This document shows, piece by piece, positions 25,931 through 34,447 of a DNA stretch of 54,536 nt. The position numbers were made by a program, and so were the translations under genes. The first letter of the stretch is position 1; each line of letters starts with the position of its first letter. Source of the stretch: Chitinophagaceae bacterium (GTDB lineage Bacteria > Bacteroidota > Bacteroidia > Chitinophagales > Chitinophagaceae); NCBI GenBank assembly GCA_020437365.1, contig JAGQWM010000013.1:1-54536 (forward strand), written 5' to 3'. The notes beneath the pieces were generated by a model. It made no database searches and was not told where the DNA came from. It saw only the letters and a list, made by a program, of their open reading frames with translations.

Positions 25931-25995
25931 TGCCGTAAAGTTACAGATTCGGCGCTTAGCTCTTTTTACGTTTTAGGATATTCATGCTATGCCTT

Positions 25996-26033
25996 AAAAA
26001 AAACAAGAGCCCAACTAATCCAAAAGTTGGGCT
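25996..26033 (-). terminator. Bidirectional terminator after L,D-transpeptidase gene
   Basis: AGCCCAACT (26008-26016) pairs with AGTTGGGCT (26025-26033). A T run follows on the plus strand, and an A run before the hairpin (25996-26003) gives a T run on the minus strand. It sits just after the minus-strand L,D-transpeptidase gene. Confidence 0.75.
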
Positions 26034-26066
26034 TTTTGTTTTCATCCATCCTTGTTGTGCGTCCAA

Positions 26067-26801
26067 TCAGTCGTTCAGTATCGTAGAATTCGTTAAATAA
26101 TTTTGTTGTGGTGCATAAATAAAGAAGCAAGTACCATTTTTAATGGTATTGATAATGGCCGTAGATTCATTTTTAGGTACGGCTGGACAACCCCAGCTTC
26201 TGCCCATAAAAATTCCGGCTTTGGCCCGGGCTGCATCTACATACGCAGCTCCATGAATAACAATAGTTCTGTCATAAGCATGATCGTTAAACCCTTTGTC
26301 AACGCCTTTGATGCGAAGCGATAATCCATGTTTGCCTATATAAGTATTGGCGGTAACATAAAATCCCAGGCTGCTTTCTAATGATTCGGGTTGGTTTGAA
26401 AAATGAGTGGCATAGACTTTACCCGAGTTTTTGCCATGCGCTACATAGGTCTGCCGGAGCAATTTTCTGTTCTCTATATCTATTATATATAATCTTTTTT
26501 GATTGGAAGGTTGGCTAAAATCGCAAATCGACAGAATTTCTTTTGGACCAAGCTGTTGCTTTTCATGTAGATTTTCGTAACCCGAAAAAGCATAACGGAA
26601 AGCATCAAACGATAATTGGTGATGAGCCAAATCGAGAGCTTGATAAATGGCCATTACATTTTCTTCAAGACCCGGCGTGGCCTCTGCAAGTATATGCGGT
26701 AAAACGGCTTCCAGGCCGGCCGGTGTTTTTTCTTTGTTAGGTATAAGTGTAAAGGATGTACACATTATGCCTACAATAATTGTAGCAAGATGGTTTTTCA
26801 A
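26067..26801 (-). CDS. Murein L,D-transpeptidase catalytic-domain protein
   Basis: 244 aa read from a TTG start. This start is chosen because it gives a proper signal peptide (MKNHLATIIVGIMCTSFTL); an in-frame stop lies six codons upstream and the next ATG would cut the signal in half. The catalytic domain of the YkuD_2 type shows VIHGAAYVD (His183) and GRSWGCPAVP with nucleophile Cys205. Such enzymes form or exchange 3-3 peptide links in peptidoglycan or attach proteins to it. It stands alone, ended by a strong hairpin terminator. Confidence 0.88.
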   Translation of the reverse strand: MKNHLATIIVGIMCTSFTLIPNKEKTPAGLEAVLPHILAEATPGLEENVMAIYQALDLAHHQLSFDAFRYAFSGYENLHEKQQLGPKEILSICDFSQPSNQKRLYIIDIENRKLLRQTYVAHGKNSGKVYATHFSNQPESLESSLGFYVTANTYIGKHGLSLRIKGVDKGFNDHAYDRTIVIHGAAYVDAARAKAGIFMGRSWGCPAVPKNESTAIINTIKNGTCFFIYAPQQNYLTNSTILND

Positions 26802-26961
26802 ATCAGGTACGGTTTTCTAAGGATTCACTACTTCACGTTGGTCTTCTGCACGGATTAGTTTTAAAAACGGATGCGACTGCAAAATATTATTCAAATTTTA
26901 ACTTTGCAAGAAATAATTAATTGTTTTATAGCGATTTACGAGTTTTTACGAAACCCTATAT

Positions 26962-27051
26962 ATGAAACTTACTCGAAATATTACGTATTGTAGCGATGGC
27001 TATATAGACAACTACAAGAAGAAAATAAAATGTACTGTACATGACAAATAA
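26962..27051 (+). other. Gap with possible 29-codon ORF and a palindrome
   Basis: The 299-bp gap 26802-27100 lies between divergent genes. It has a 29-codon frame (MKLTRNITYCSDGYIDNY...) and inside it the palindrome ATGTAC-T-GTACAT near 27030-27042. I see no homology or clear promoter. The frame may be chance; the palindrome may be an operator. Confidence 0.25.
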
Positions 27052-27100
27052 ATTCTACGGTTTCAATGACCTTTACTGTAATCATCGGAATATATAATAA

Positions 27101-27916
27101 ATGAAAACGAAACGTAAAAAACGATGGAAGATAATTGTAAAAGGCATTTTGCTCCTGCTCGTATTGTATTTGTCTCTTGGTTTTTTATCTACCCTGCCGG
27201 TTAAAAAAAAGAATATGAATAACCCACCCGATTTCGATTTATTGACCTTGTCAGAAAAATTTTTATATGCCGTAAAAACAAATGATTCAATCGCCTATTA
27301 TGAACAACAACTGGCCGACCTTTCGATGCCATCTTTAAAAAAAGGATTGACCAATGATAAAGCCATTAAAACCTTTTGGATTAATTTATACAACGGATGG
27401 TTTCAAATATTGGCTGGTAGAGAAAAAATGTCGCGGCCAAAAATTTTTACCGGCAAAAAAATATTAATTGCAGGTCATCATTTTAGTTTGGATAATATTG
27501 AACACGACATATTGAGAAGATACCGATGGAAATATAGTATGGGATATTTGCCAAGATTCTTTCCGGGAAGATTGCTTAAAACCCTGGCAGTGCAAAAAAT
27601 CGATTACCGGATTCATTTTGCATTGAACTGTGGTGCCAAAAGCTGTCCGCTCATTGCATTTTATCAATATGAAAAACTGGACAGCCAGTTAGATGTAGCC
27701 GGACGCAATTTTTTAAAAAACGAAACCACCATCGATGAAGAAAATAAAAGCATCCGAACGTCGAAAATTTTAGATTGGTTTCGTGCTGATTTTGGCGGCA
27801 AAAAAGGAATGCGCAAAATCCTCGGCCATATATTTCATCAAGATTTTTCCGGTTACACTATACATTTCAATCCTTATGATTGGGAAAGCGTTTTAAACAA
27901 CTACAGGGAAGAATAG
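27101..27916 (+). CDS. DUF547 domain membrane-anchored protein
   Basis: 271 aa with one N-terminal membrane anchor (about 13-31). The DUF547 domain follows: FWINLYNGWFQIL, then the LDNIEHDILR and IHFALNCGAKSCPLIAFY segments that define the family (the latter with conserved Cys residues), and a C-terminal part. The fold is related to transglutaminase/papain-like proteins, but the function is unknown in bacteria. It is a single gene, convergent with the AI-2E transporter gene (5 nt between stops). Confidence 0.85.
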   Translation: MKTKRKKRWKIIVKGILLLLVLYLSLGFLSTLPVKKKNMNNPPDFDLLTLSEKFLYAVKTNDSIAYYEQQLADLSMPSLKKGLTNDKAIKTFWINLYNGWFQILAGREKMSRPKIFTGKKILIAGHHFSLDNIEHDILRRYRWKYSMGYLPRFFPGRLLKTLAVQKIDYRIHFALNCGAKSCPLIAFYQYEKLDSQLDVAGRNFLKNETTIDEENKSIRTSKILDWFRADFGGKKGMRKILGHIFHQDFSGYTIHFNPYDWESVLNNYREE

Positions 27917-27921
27917 GCATT

Positions 27922-28965
27922 TTAATTTTCCATGATTTCATGTATATCTCTTTGCTTCGTAATAAATTCTTTGGAATAAATTTTCAATAGCAGCATAAAA
28001 AGTGAAATCAATAAAGGCCCAAAAATTAATCCGATAAATCCAAACATATTCAACCCGATGATGACGCCAAAAACGGTAATCAAAGGATGTACATTCGCCA
28101 GTTTTTTTAAAAGTGTAAATCGCAATACGTTATCAATAGTGCCAATAACGCCAAAGCCATAAATCAACAGGAAAACACCTTGCCCGGTTTGGTCGTTAGC
28201 GAAAGCAATAATAGCCATGGGAACATAAGCCAAAGCAGCACCAACAATGGGCAGCATACCTGCAATACAGGTGACACCAAACCAGAAAAACGGTTCATCC
28301 ACACCGATAATCAGGTAGCCAATCAACCCGACAATTCCTTGCGCCAATGCAATCAAAGGAATACCAATGGCATTGGATAAAACCATTGAATGAATTTCTT
28401 TATGCAGTTTGGCAACATTCTCATCTTTGAGCGGTAAATATTCATAAAAAGCCGTTCCCATTTTCCGGCTGTTCATAAACATAAAATAGAGGATAAAGAA
28501 CATGAAGAAAATGGTTGTCAAAGTATTGAATGTGGCGCCTACAATTCTTGGCAGGCTTTGCGAAATCATGCCGCCGAGTTTATTAATATTTTCGTTGCTG
28601 GCGAGTACGACATTGTATTTTTGCTCCATATCGGCTACCACTTTTTTTAATGCCACCATCAATTCTGAAGAATGCTGAATGGCATACGTAACTTTCATCG
28701 AAAGCATATTGATCAATAACCCAACCGGCAAAAGAATAACAATAAAAGCAAAGAGCATTAATAATAAAGAGGTAATGCCTTTTCGCCATTTTCTTACTTC
28801 TGTCAAATAATTCATCCATTTGTGCAATAAAATAAAAATGGTAATGGCGCCGAGTAGTGCCGGCAAGTATGATTCGAGTTCAATGAATAACAAAATGCCC
28901 AACAATATAATGAGGGCAATAAAAAAAATCTGCCGCAACCTGTTTTGGTCAATTCCGTTACTCAT
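27922..28965 (-). CDS. AI-2E family transporter
   Basis: 347-aa membrane protein with about eight helices arranged as in the AI-2E/YdiK family: two N-terminal helices, a soluble stretch with KYNVVLASNENINKLGG, and the conserved VGLIGYLIIGVDEPFFWFGV and PIVGAALAYVPMAIIAF regions. Members export diverse substrates (TqsA: AI-2; others Na+ or polysaccharide-related), so the substrate cannot be assigned. It follows htpG on the same strand but a strong terminator lies between. Confidence 0.88.
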   Translation of the reverse strand: MSNGIDQNRLRQIFFIALIILLGILLFIELESYLPALLGAITIFILLHKWMNYLTEVRKWRKGITSLLLMLFAFIVILLPVGLLINMLSMKVTYAIQHSSELMVALKKVVADMEQKYNVVLASNENINKLGGMISQSLPRIVGATFNTLTTIFFMFFILYFMFMNSRKMGTAFYEYLPLKDENVAKLHKEIHSMVLSNAIGIPLIALAQGIVGLIGYLIIGVDEPFFWFGVTCIAGMLPIVGAALAYVPMAIIAFANDQTGQGVFLLIYGFGVIGTIDNVLRFTLLKKLANVHPLITVFGVIIGLNMFGFIGLIFGPLLISLFMLLLKIYSKEFITKQRDIHEIMEN

Positions 28966-29014
28966 ATTGAAAAATTAATGGCTAAGGTAGAATTTTTGTT
29001 TTATAGAAGGTTCC

Positions 29015-29040
29015 AAAAAAAACCGATGTAAAAACATCGG
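29015..29040 (-). terminator. htpG terminator
   Basis: CCGATGT pairs with ACATCGG around an AAAA loop (29023-29040). On the minus strand it is followed by eight T (29015-29022). It lies 28 nt after the htpG stop codon. Confidence 0.8.
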
Positions 29041-29067
29041 CTTTCCTTTGAAATTTTATGGCGCAAT

Positions 29068-30954
29068 TTACAATACACCCACACTTCTTTCTACGAAATC
29101 TGTCAATGCCTTTCCTTTCAACATTCCTTTGGCCAGCAGTGCCAAGTCAAATGCCTGTTTAGCCAAGGTTGTTTGTGCTGATTCTTCGGCACTTAAAATT
29201 TTTGTAATTAAAGGATGATTGGCATTCACCGCCACTTTAAAATTATCGGGCATGGCACCGTAAAAATTCATGCCGCCGCCGCCCATCTTGCTCATATCTT
29301 TCATGCGGCGCATCCATTCTTCTTCGGTTAATGTAACCGGCAGCGCATCGGCCGGCAGGCTTTCGACTTCCACTTTCATCGCTTTATTGTCGATGGCTTT
29401 TTCAAAAATAGCCGCCAGTTTTTTTGTGTCGTCTTCTGACAGGTTATGTTTGGCAATTTCTTCTTTCTCAATCAATTTATCCAACACATCTGCATCCACT
29501 CTTTTCCATTGTGTTTTTTCCAATTTCGATTCAATAAACTGTATGAAATGATTGTCGATAGGACTGTTCATCAACAAAACATCATAGTCTTTTTTTTGTG
29601 CCGCTTGTATATAGCTGTGTTGTAATTCGCTATCGGCAGTATAGAGATAAATAAGGTTGCCGTTTTTATCTGTTTGAAAATCTTTTACCTTGGCTTCATA
29701 TTCTGCCAGCGTATAATATTCTTTGTTGGTATTGATTAGCAGTAAAAAATCTTTGGCTTTTTCATAAAACTTTTCATCGCTGAGTGCTCCGTATTTTACA
29801 AAAATGCCAATATCGTCCCATTTGTCTTGAAAAGCTTTCCGGTCTTTTACAAATAATTCTTGCAATTTTTCGGCCACCTTGCGGCTGATGTAGCTGTTTA
29901 TTTTTTTGACATTACTATCGGCTTGTAAAAAAGAACGGCTGACATTTAAAGGAATATCCGGTGAATCGATAACGCCATGTAATAACAATAAAAACTCCGG
30001 TACAATATCTTTGACTTCATCTGTAATAAATACCTGGCGGCTGAAAAGTTTGATTTTATTTTTTGTTACCTCAAAATCATTTTTCAGTTTCGGAAAATAT
30101 AAAACGCCGGTCAGATTAAACGGATAATCTACATTCAGGTGAATCCAAAACAAAGGTTCTTCCTGGAAAGGATACAACTCCCGATAAAAAGAAAGATAAT
30201 CTTCATCTTTCAATGAGGATGGTGTTTTGGTCCAGATAGGCGTCGTGTTGTTAATGATATTATCAACCTCGATGGATTTATATTTCGGCTTGCCGTCTTT
30301 ATCTTCTCCATCAGGTACCGATTCGGTTTTGGTACCGAATTTTATAGGCACCGGCAAAAATTTTGCATACTTGTCTAAGATGGTTTGCAGGCGATGTTTT
30401 TCTAAAAACTCTGTAGAATCTTCATTGAGAAATAAAGTAACCGTTGTGCCTCTTTGGGTTCTGCTGCCTTCAGAAATTTCAAATGCCGTACTGCCGTCGC
30501 AGGTCCATTTGGCGGGTTCTGCATTTTCGAGATAACTGTACGTTTCTATTTCCACTTTTTCGGCCACCATAAAAGCTGAATAAAAACCCAAACCAAAACG
30601 GCCGATAATTTCATTGGCATCTTTGGCTTCTTTAAATTTTTCCATGAATTCGGTAGCACCTGAAAATGCAACCTGGTTGATGTATTTTTTAAGCTCTTCG
30701 GCTGTCATGCCTACACCTGCATCGCTGATGCTGATGGTTTTGGCATCTTTATCTACGGACACATCAATGGTCGTATCGCCCAATTCGCCTTTGTAATGCC
30801 CGAGAGCTGTCAACCTGTTCATTTTTTGCGTAGCATCTACTGCATTACTCACAAGTTCCCGCAGAAATATTTCATGGTCGGAGTATAAAAACTTTTTAAT
30901 GATAGGAAAAATATTCTCCGTATTGATTGAAATGGTTCCTTGTTCTTGTATCAT
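29068..30954 (-). CDS. htpG: Molecular chaperone HtpG (Hsp90)
   Basis: 628-aa bacterial Hsp90. The GHKL ATPase domain shows LRELVSNAVDA (catalytic Glu and Asn), DAGVGM, and GRFGLGFYSAFMVA (lid). Middle and C-terminal dimer domains follow. The length is typical and the C-terminus lacks the eukaryotic MEEVD, as usual. It folds or rescues client proteins during stress in the cytoplasm. It has its own predicted promoter and terminator, so it is likely monocistronic. Confidence 0.97.
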   Translation of the reverse strand: MIQEQGTISINTENIFPIIKKFLYSDHEIFLRELVSNAVDATQKMNRLTALGHYKGELGDTTIDVSVDKDAKTISISDAGVGMTAEELKKYINQVAFSGATEFMEKFKEAKDANEIIGRFGLGFYSAFMVAEKVEIETYSYLENAEPAKWTCDGSTAFEISEGSRTQRGTTVTLFLNEDSTEFLEKHRLQTILDKYAKFLPVPIKFGTKTESVPDGEDKDGKPKYKSIEVDNIINNTTPIWTKTPSSLKDEDYLSFYRELYPFQEEPLFWIHLNVDYPFNLTGVLYFPKLKNDFEVTKNKIKLFSRQVFITDEVKDIVPEFLLLLHGVIDSPDIPLNVSRSFLQADSNVKKINSYISRKVAEKLQELFVKDRKAFQDKWDDIGIFVKYGALSDEKFYEKAKDFLLLINTNKEYYTLAEYEAKVKDFQTDKNGNLIYLYTADSELQHSYIQAAQKKDYDVLLMNSPIDNHFIQFIESKLEKTQWKRVDADVLDKLIEKEEIAKHNLSEDDTKKLAAIFEKAIDNKAMKVEVESLPADALPVTLTEEEWMRRMKDMSKMGGGGMNFYGAMPDNFKVAVNANHPLITKILSAEESAQTTLAKQAFDLALLAKGMLKGKALTDFVERSVGVL

Positions 30955-30988
30955 ATTGTATGTATTTGAAATTTAAAATAACGAGCGG

Positions 30989-31018
30989 CAAAAATAAAGC
31001 AACTGTTGTTCCAGCCAA
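30989..31018 (-). promoter_or_regulatory. Predicted htpG promoter
   Basis: On the minus strand TTG (31016-31018), a 19-nt spacer and TATTTTTG (30989-30996) give a perfect match to the Bacteroidota TTG-N19-TAnnTTTG promoter. It lies about 34 nt upstream of the htpG ATG. Confidence 0.65.
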
Positions 31019-31106
31019 GTGAATCTTGCCAGATTGACATTTTTTTCTTTTTTTCAAAATAAAAAAAAAGAAATAACAGTACCTTCAATGACAAAATTTA
31101 AAAAAA

Positions 31107-31820
31107 ATGACAAATTTGAAAGGAAAAGTTGCCTATATCACCGGCGGCAGCAAAGGCATTGGTTTTGGAATAGCCCAATCATTATTACATGAAGGTATGA
31201 AAGTCGCCATCACAAGCCGCTCAGCAACTGCTGCAACATCGGCAGCTGAAAAGTTGGGAAATAAAAACATTTTAGCTTTGGAATCCAACGTACAATCTTT
31301 AAGCTCGGAAATAAATGCCATTCAGAAAACCGAGTCAGCATTTGGCCGGTTAGATGTTGTTATTGCCAATGCAGGTGTAGGGCATTTCGGCCCAATTGAC
31401 AACTTGACGGAAGCAGCATGGAAAGAAACGATTGATACCAACCTGACAGGCGTTTTTAATACCGTAAAAGCATCGGTGGAAGTGTTGAAAAAATCACAGG
31501 GATATTTAATCACCATTGCCAGTTTGGCCGGCACCAATTTTTTTGAAAACGGGGCTGCATATAATGCCAGCAAATTTGGATTAGTAGGTTTTACACAAGC
31601 TGTCATGCTCGACCTGAGAAAATACAATATCAAAGTAACAACGATAATGCCCGGCTCTGTTTCTTCTTCTTTCAATAGTCATGTTGCCGGTACCAACGAT
31701 ACATGGAAAATTCAACCGGAAGATTTGGGGCAAATGGTAGTCGATTTATTGAAAATCAATCCAAGAACCTTACCGAGCAAAATAGAAGTAAGGCCTTCGG
31801 TAGTTCCCGCCAAAAGATAA
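31107..31820 (+). CDS. Short-chain dehydrogenase/reductase (SDR)
   Basis: 237-aa classical SDR. It has the NAD(P) site TGGSKGIG (12-19), NAG at 88-90, and the catalytic Ser139, Tyr152 and Lys156 (YNASK). Residues after the second strand (ITSRSA, with Arg38) favour NADPH. It may be a 3-oxoacyl-ACP reductase-like or general ketone reductase; no neighbour helps to define the substrate. Monocistronic, convergent with the Hcp-like gene. Confidence 0.9.
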   Translation: MTNLKGKVAYITGGSKGIGFGIAQSLLHEGMKVAITSRSATAATSAAEKLGNKNILALESNVQSLSSEINAIQKTESAFGRLDVVIANAGVGHFGPIDNLTEAAWKETIDTNLTGVFNTVKASVEVLKKSQGYLITIASLAGTNFFENGAAYNASKFGLVGFTQAVMLDLRKYNIKVTTIMPGSVSSSFNSHVAGTNDTWKIQPEDLGQMVVDLLKINPRTLPSKIEVRPSVVPAKR

Positions 31821-31821
31821 A

Positions 31822-31848
31822 GCCACCGACATTAAAAATACCGGTGGC
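31822..31848. terminator. Hairpin between convergent SDR and Hcp-like genes
   Basis: GCCACCG pairs with CGGTGGC across a 13-base loop in the 44-bp gap between two convergent genes. T runs are weak on both sides, so terminator function is likely from position rather than sequence. Confidence 0.4.
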
Positions 31849-31864
31849 ATTCTCAACATATAAA

Positions 31865-32383
31865 TTATTTATTTTTTTCCCTGTCATAAGTTGATGCAAT
31901 CACACTGCCGTTTCTATCAGTATATGTCCAGATAATTTTTTCATAGTAAAATGCTACTTCTTCACTCATTTCGCAATTGGGATCACATTTATTGTCAAGA
32001 TTGTAACTGGTAATCAAAACATTTTTCATTTCTATTTTGTAATATGTTTGTCCTGCCGCATTCACAAAATCAATATCTACGGATGGAATTATATTTCCTC
32101 TTACAAGAGCTTCTGTAATTTTTGGCGTAGCTGCATCAACTTTTTTTCTAAAAACGATATCGCCCAAAGATGTGGCAGCCCTCATTCTTGTGGAGCCGGT
32201 TGCACTTGCACCTGCTTTTGACATGGATTGTGAGCAGCTTAAAATATTAATCCAATTTTCATGGCCTTTTTGGGTAGCTTCTCCTTTAATTTCGCCAAGT
32301 TTAATGTAACCTTTCTGTGCATTGGCTGTGCCGATAAAAAATAAAGTAGCTGACAGTAATAATAAGTGTTGTAAAAATTTCAT
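31865..32383 (-). CDS. Secreted Hcp-like (T6SS tube family) protein
   Basis: 172 aa from the ATG at 32383. An upstream TTG would add 12 residues before the signal peptide, so it is rejected. The Sec signal is MKFLQHLLLLSATLFFIGTANAQ. The mature part matches the Hcp1 family: GYIKLGEIKGEA, the ILSCSQSMSKAG loop, FRKKVDAATPKITEALVRG, YYKIEMKNVLITSY and a C-terminal VAFYYEKIIWTYTD. Hcp proteins form the tube of type VI secretion and are normally leaderless. A signal peptide and the lack of any T6SS gene nearby suggest an exported protein of other use. Confidence 0.82.
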   Translation of the reverse strand: MKFLQHLLLLSATLFFIGTANAQKGYIKLGEIKGEATQKGHENWINILSCSQSMSKAGASATGSTRMRAATSLGDIVFRKKVDAATPKITEALVRGNIIPSVDIDFVNAAGQTYYKIEMKNVLITSYNLDNKCDPNCEMSEEVAFYYEKIIWTYTDRNGSVIASTYDREKNK

Positions 32384-32548
32384 TGTGTAAAGGTTTTGTT
32401 TCACAATGAAAATAACCAAATTTTCCCAGACAACATGTCGTTTTATTATGAATTAATTGGAATACTAAAACGGGTTTTGTTTTGATGGCAAAAACAAATG
32501 ATTTTGAGAATGTTAGCCTGTTTAGAATTTTTCTATTTCGAAGAAAAA

Positions 32549-32776
32549 TTATTGGTTGCCAACCAGGTTTGCTTTGTTTTTTGTTGTCGTTGGCACTACT
32601 AAAAAATCGGGTCTTTGTTTACTTTCGGCAATCAAATCTTTATATTTTATTTTCATATTGCGTTTAAACTTGCCGAGGTATCCGGGTTTTGAAATTTTAG
32701 ATGCATCCAAATCAACTGATTCAATAAAATCATTGCCGAGATACATCATCAATTGCATTTTCGTAAAAAGCTTCAT
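32549..32776 (-). CDS. Small basic protein, unknown function
   Basis: 75 aa, Lys-rich, without signal peptide: begins MKLFTKMQLMMYLGNDFI, then VSxPGYLGKFKR-like segment (ISKPGYLGKFKRNMKIKY), ending in a Thr/Lys/Asn tail. The coding look (helical, amphipathic, consistent Lys/Ile codons) supports a real gene. I do not recognise a named family. It stands alone in AT-rich DNA between the Hcp-like gene and a lipoprotein gene. Confidence 0.55.
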   Translation of the reverse strand: MKLFTKMQLMMYLGNDFIESVDLDASKISKPGYLGKFKRNMKIKYKDLIAESKQRPDFLVVPTTTKNKANLVGNQ

Positions 32777-32957
32777 AGTAAAGGTGGATTAATTAATGCA
32801 AAGAAAATAAATCTTGCCATGTTTTGCAATCTTAAATCTACTCCAAAAAAAAAGTAAGAATACGTAGCCAAATTGCGAATTGAATAAGGATACAAAGCGA
32901 AATACTGTTACAAAGTAATGGATTTCGTATTTTTACGAATGATATAATTCAAAAAAA

Positions 32958-33512
32958 ATGAAGTTGAAATTCTTTACCATTCTTTGTATATCATTTACTT
33001 TTTTAGCCTGCCAATCTGAAAAAACTACTAATGATGAAACTGCATTGGCTGCCATGCAAAAAACATCACATGAAAATTTTAATGCGTTAAAAAATTCTGA
33101 CTTAGGTCAAATCGGTGAATATTTTATTGGCATGCAAGCCACAGATGTTTTGCAAAAACTTGGTAAACCTTCTTCCCAATCAAAAACTGCTGTTTGGCCG
33201 GCCGACAACTGGACACATCAGGATTGGGAGTATCCTGAACAAGGCATTCGATTCAATATGATACAAGAAAATGCAGACACAAATTTTCAAATTTTTTCCA
33301 TTACCATTTCTTCACCGGCCACTATAAAAACGAAAAAACAAATCGGCATTGGCAGTACTTACGAAGAAGTAATGCAAGCCTATCAAAATGAAATTGATCC
33401 TGCTGCCAGTTCAGCCAAACTTGTTGTAGTTGGCTCTTTAAATGGCGGTTTACTTATTTATTTGCATAATCATCAAGTGATTCGCCTGAGTTCAGGCACT
33501 TCTACAACATAA
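32958..33512 (+). CDS. Lipoprotein of unknown function
   Basis: 184 aa with a lipoprotein signal ending FLACQS (Cys18). The mature domain starts with GEYFIGMQATDVLQKLGKPSSQ and has IGIGSTYEEVMQAYQN. The repeated pattern of a Gly-x-G/M-x(2)-E/D-V-L/M helix is reminiscent of SmpA/OmlA-like (BamE) or beta-lactamase-inhibitor-like repeats, but I cannot assign a family with certainty. It probably sits in the periplasmic leaflet. Monocistronic, 75 nt upstream of the NYN gene. Confidence 0.72.
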   Translation: MKLKFFTILCISFTFLACQSEKTTNDETALAAMQKTSHENFNALKNSDLGQIGEYFIGMQATDVLQKLGKPSSQSKTAVWPADNWTHQDWEYPEQGIRFNMIQENADTNFQIFSITISSPATIKTKKQIGIGSTYEEVMQAYQNEIDPAASSAKLVVVGSLNGGLLIYLHNHQVIRLSSGTSTT

Positions 33513-33587
33513 CATTTGTACATTTACAGTAAGTAATCTTTTTTCTGTTGACTTTTCAACCCATCTTCAAAAAAATTTTTCATTTTT

Positions 33588-34334
33588 ATGGACTCATCAA
33601 AAGACCCCAGGCTGGCCGTATTGATTGATGCAGATAATATTCCGCATCGCTTAATCAATGGCATCATGGAAGAAATTGCCAAATATGGCGTACCTACTTT
33701 CAAACGAATATATGCCGACTGGACGAAGCCCCATGTTGCCGGATGGAAATCCGTTTTACTCGATCATGCTATAACACCGGTTCAGCAATACAGTTATACC
33801 ATCGGCAAAAACTCATCGGACTCTGCTTTGATTATTGATGCCATGGATATTTTATACACCGGCCGTGTAGATGGTTTTTGTGTTGTAAGTAGCGACAGCG
33901 ATTTTACCCGGCTGGCCACTCGCCTTCGCGAAGCCGGCATGATTGTATATGGCATGGGCGAACAAAAGACACCTTCTGCTTTCAGAACTGCCTGCGATAA
34001 ATTTATTTATATTGAAATTCTTGACAGCCAGTCTTCAACTACAAAAGAAAAAAAATTAACCCCCAGTAAAAAAACGGATCAATCCATTAGTAAAGCCGAT
34101 AAAAAACTTGTTTCGCTCATAACCTCCAGCATCAATGATATTACAGATGAAGACGGTTGGGCTTTCCTTGGTGAACTGGGCAGCCTATTATTAAAAAAAC
34201 GGCCTGATTTTGACCCCAGGAATTATGGGTATGCCAAATTATTGCCTTTGATAAAAAGTTTGAAAAAATTTGAAATTGATGAAAGGGATTCCGGTCGCAA
34301 AAATGTGAAACTGGTATATATTAAAGTTAAATAA
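33588..34334 (+). CDS. NYN-domain/OST-HTH putative ribonuclease
   Basis: 248 aa of the LabA/YacP-type NYN (PIN-like) fold. LAVLIDADNIPH has metal-site Asp14 and Asp16, GKNSSDSALIIDAMDIL the second acidic cluster, and VVSSDSDFTRLATRLREAG the third. A Lys/Ser linker and an OST-HTH/LOTUS-like domain (about 175-247: DEDGWAFLGELGSLLLKKRPDFDPRNYGY.. read in parts) follow. The domain pair suggests an RNA-binding endoribonuclease; substrate unknown. Cytoplasmic, monocistronic. Confidence 0.88.
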   Translation: MDSSKDPRLAVLIDADNIPHRLINGIMEEIAKYGVPTFKRIYADWTKPHVAGWKSVLLDHAITPVQQYSYTIGKNSSDSALIIDAMDILYTGRVDGFCVVSSDSDFTRLATRLREAGMIVYGMGEQKTPSAFRTACDKFIYIEILDSQSSTTKEKKLTPSKKTDQSISKADKKLVSLITSSINDITDEDGWAFLGELGSLLLKKRPDFDPRNYGYAKLLPLIKSLKKFEIDERDSGRKNVKLVYIKVK

Positions 34335-34447
34335 AAACCGAAGCCCACAAATTCAATTCCTGACAAATAAAACTTTTTTACCCCGGCAGAAATGAATACA
34401 TTACTTTTCCTTCTTTGTAAAAACACATTCAACATAATAGTAAAATC

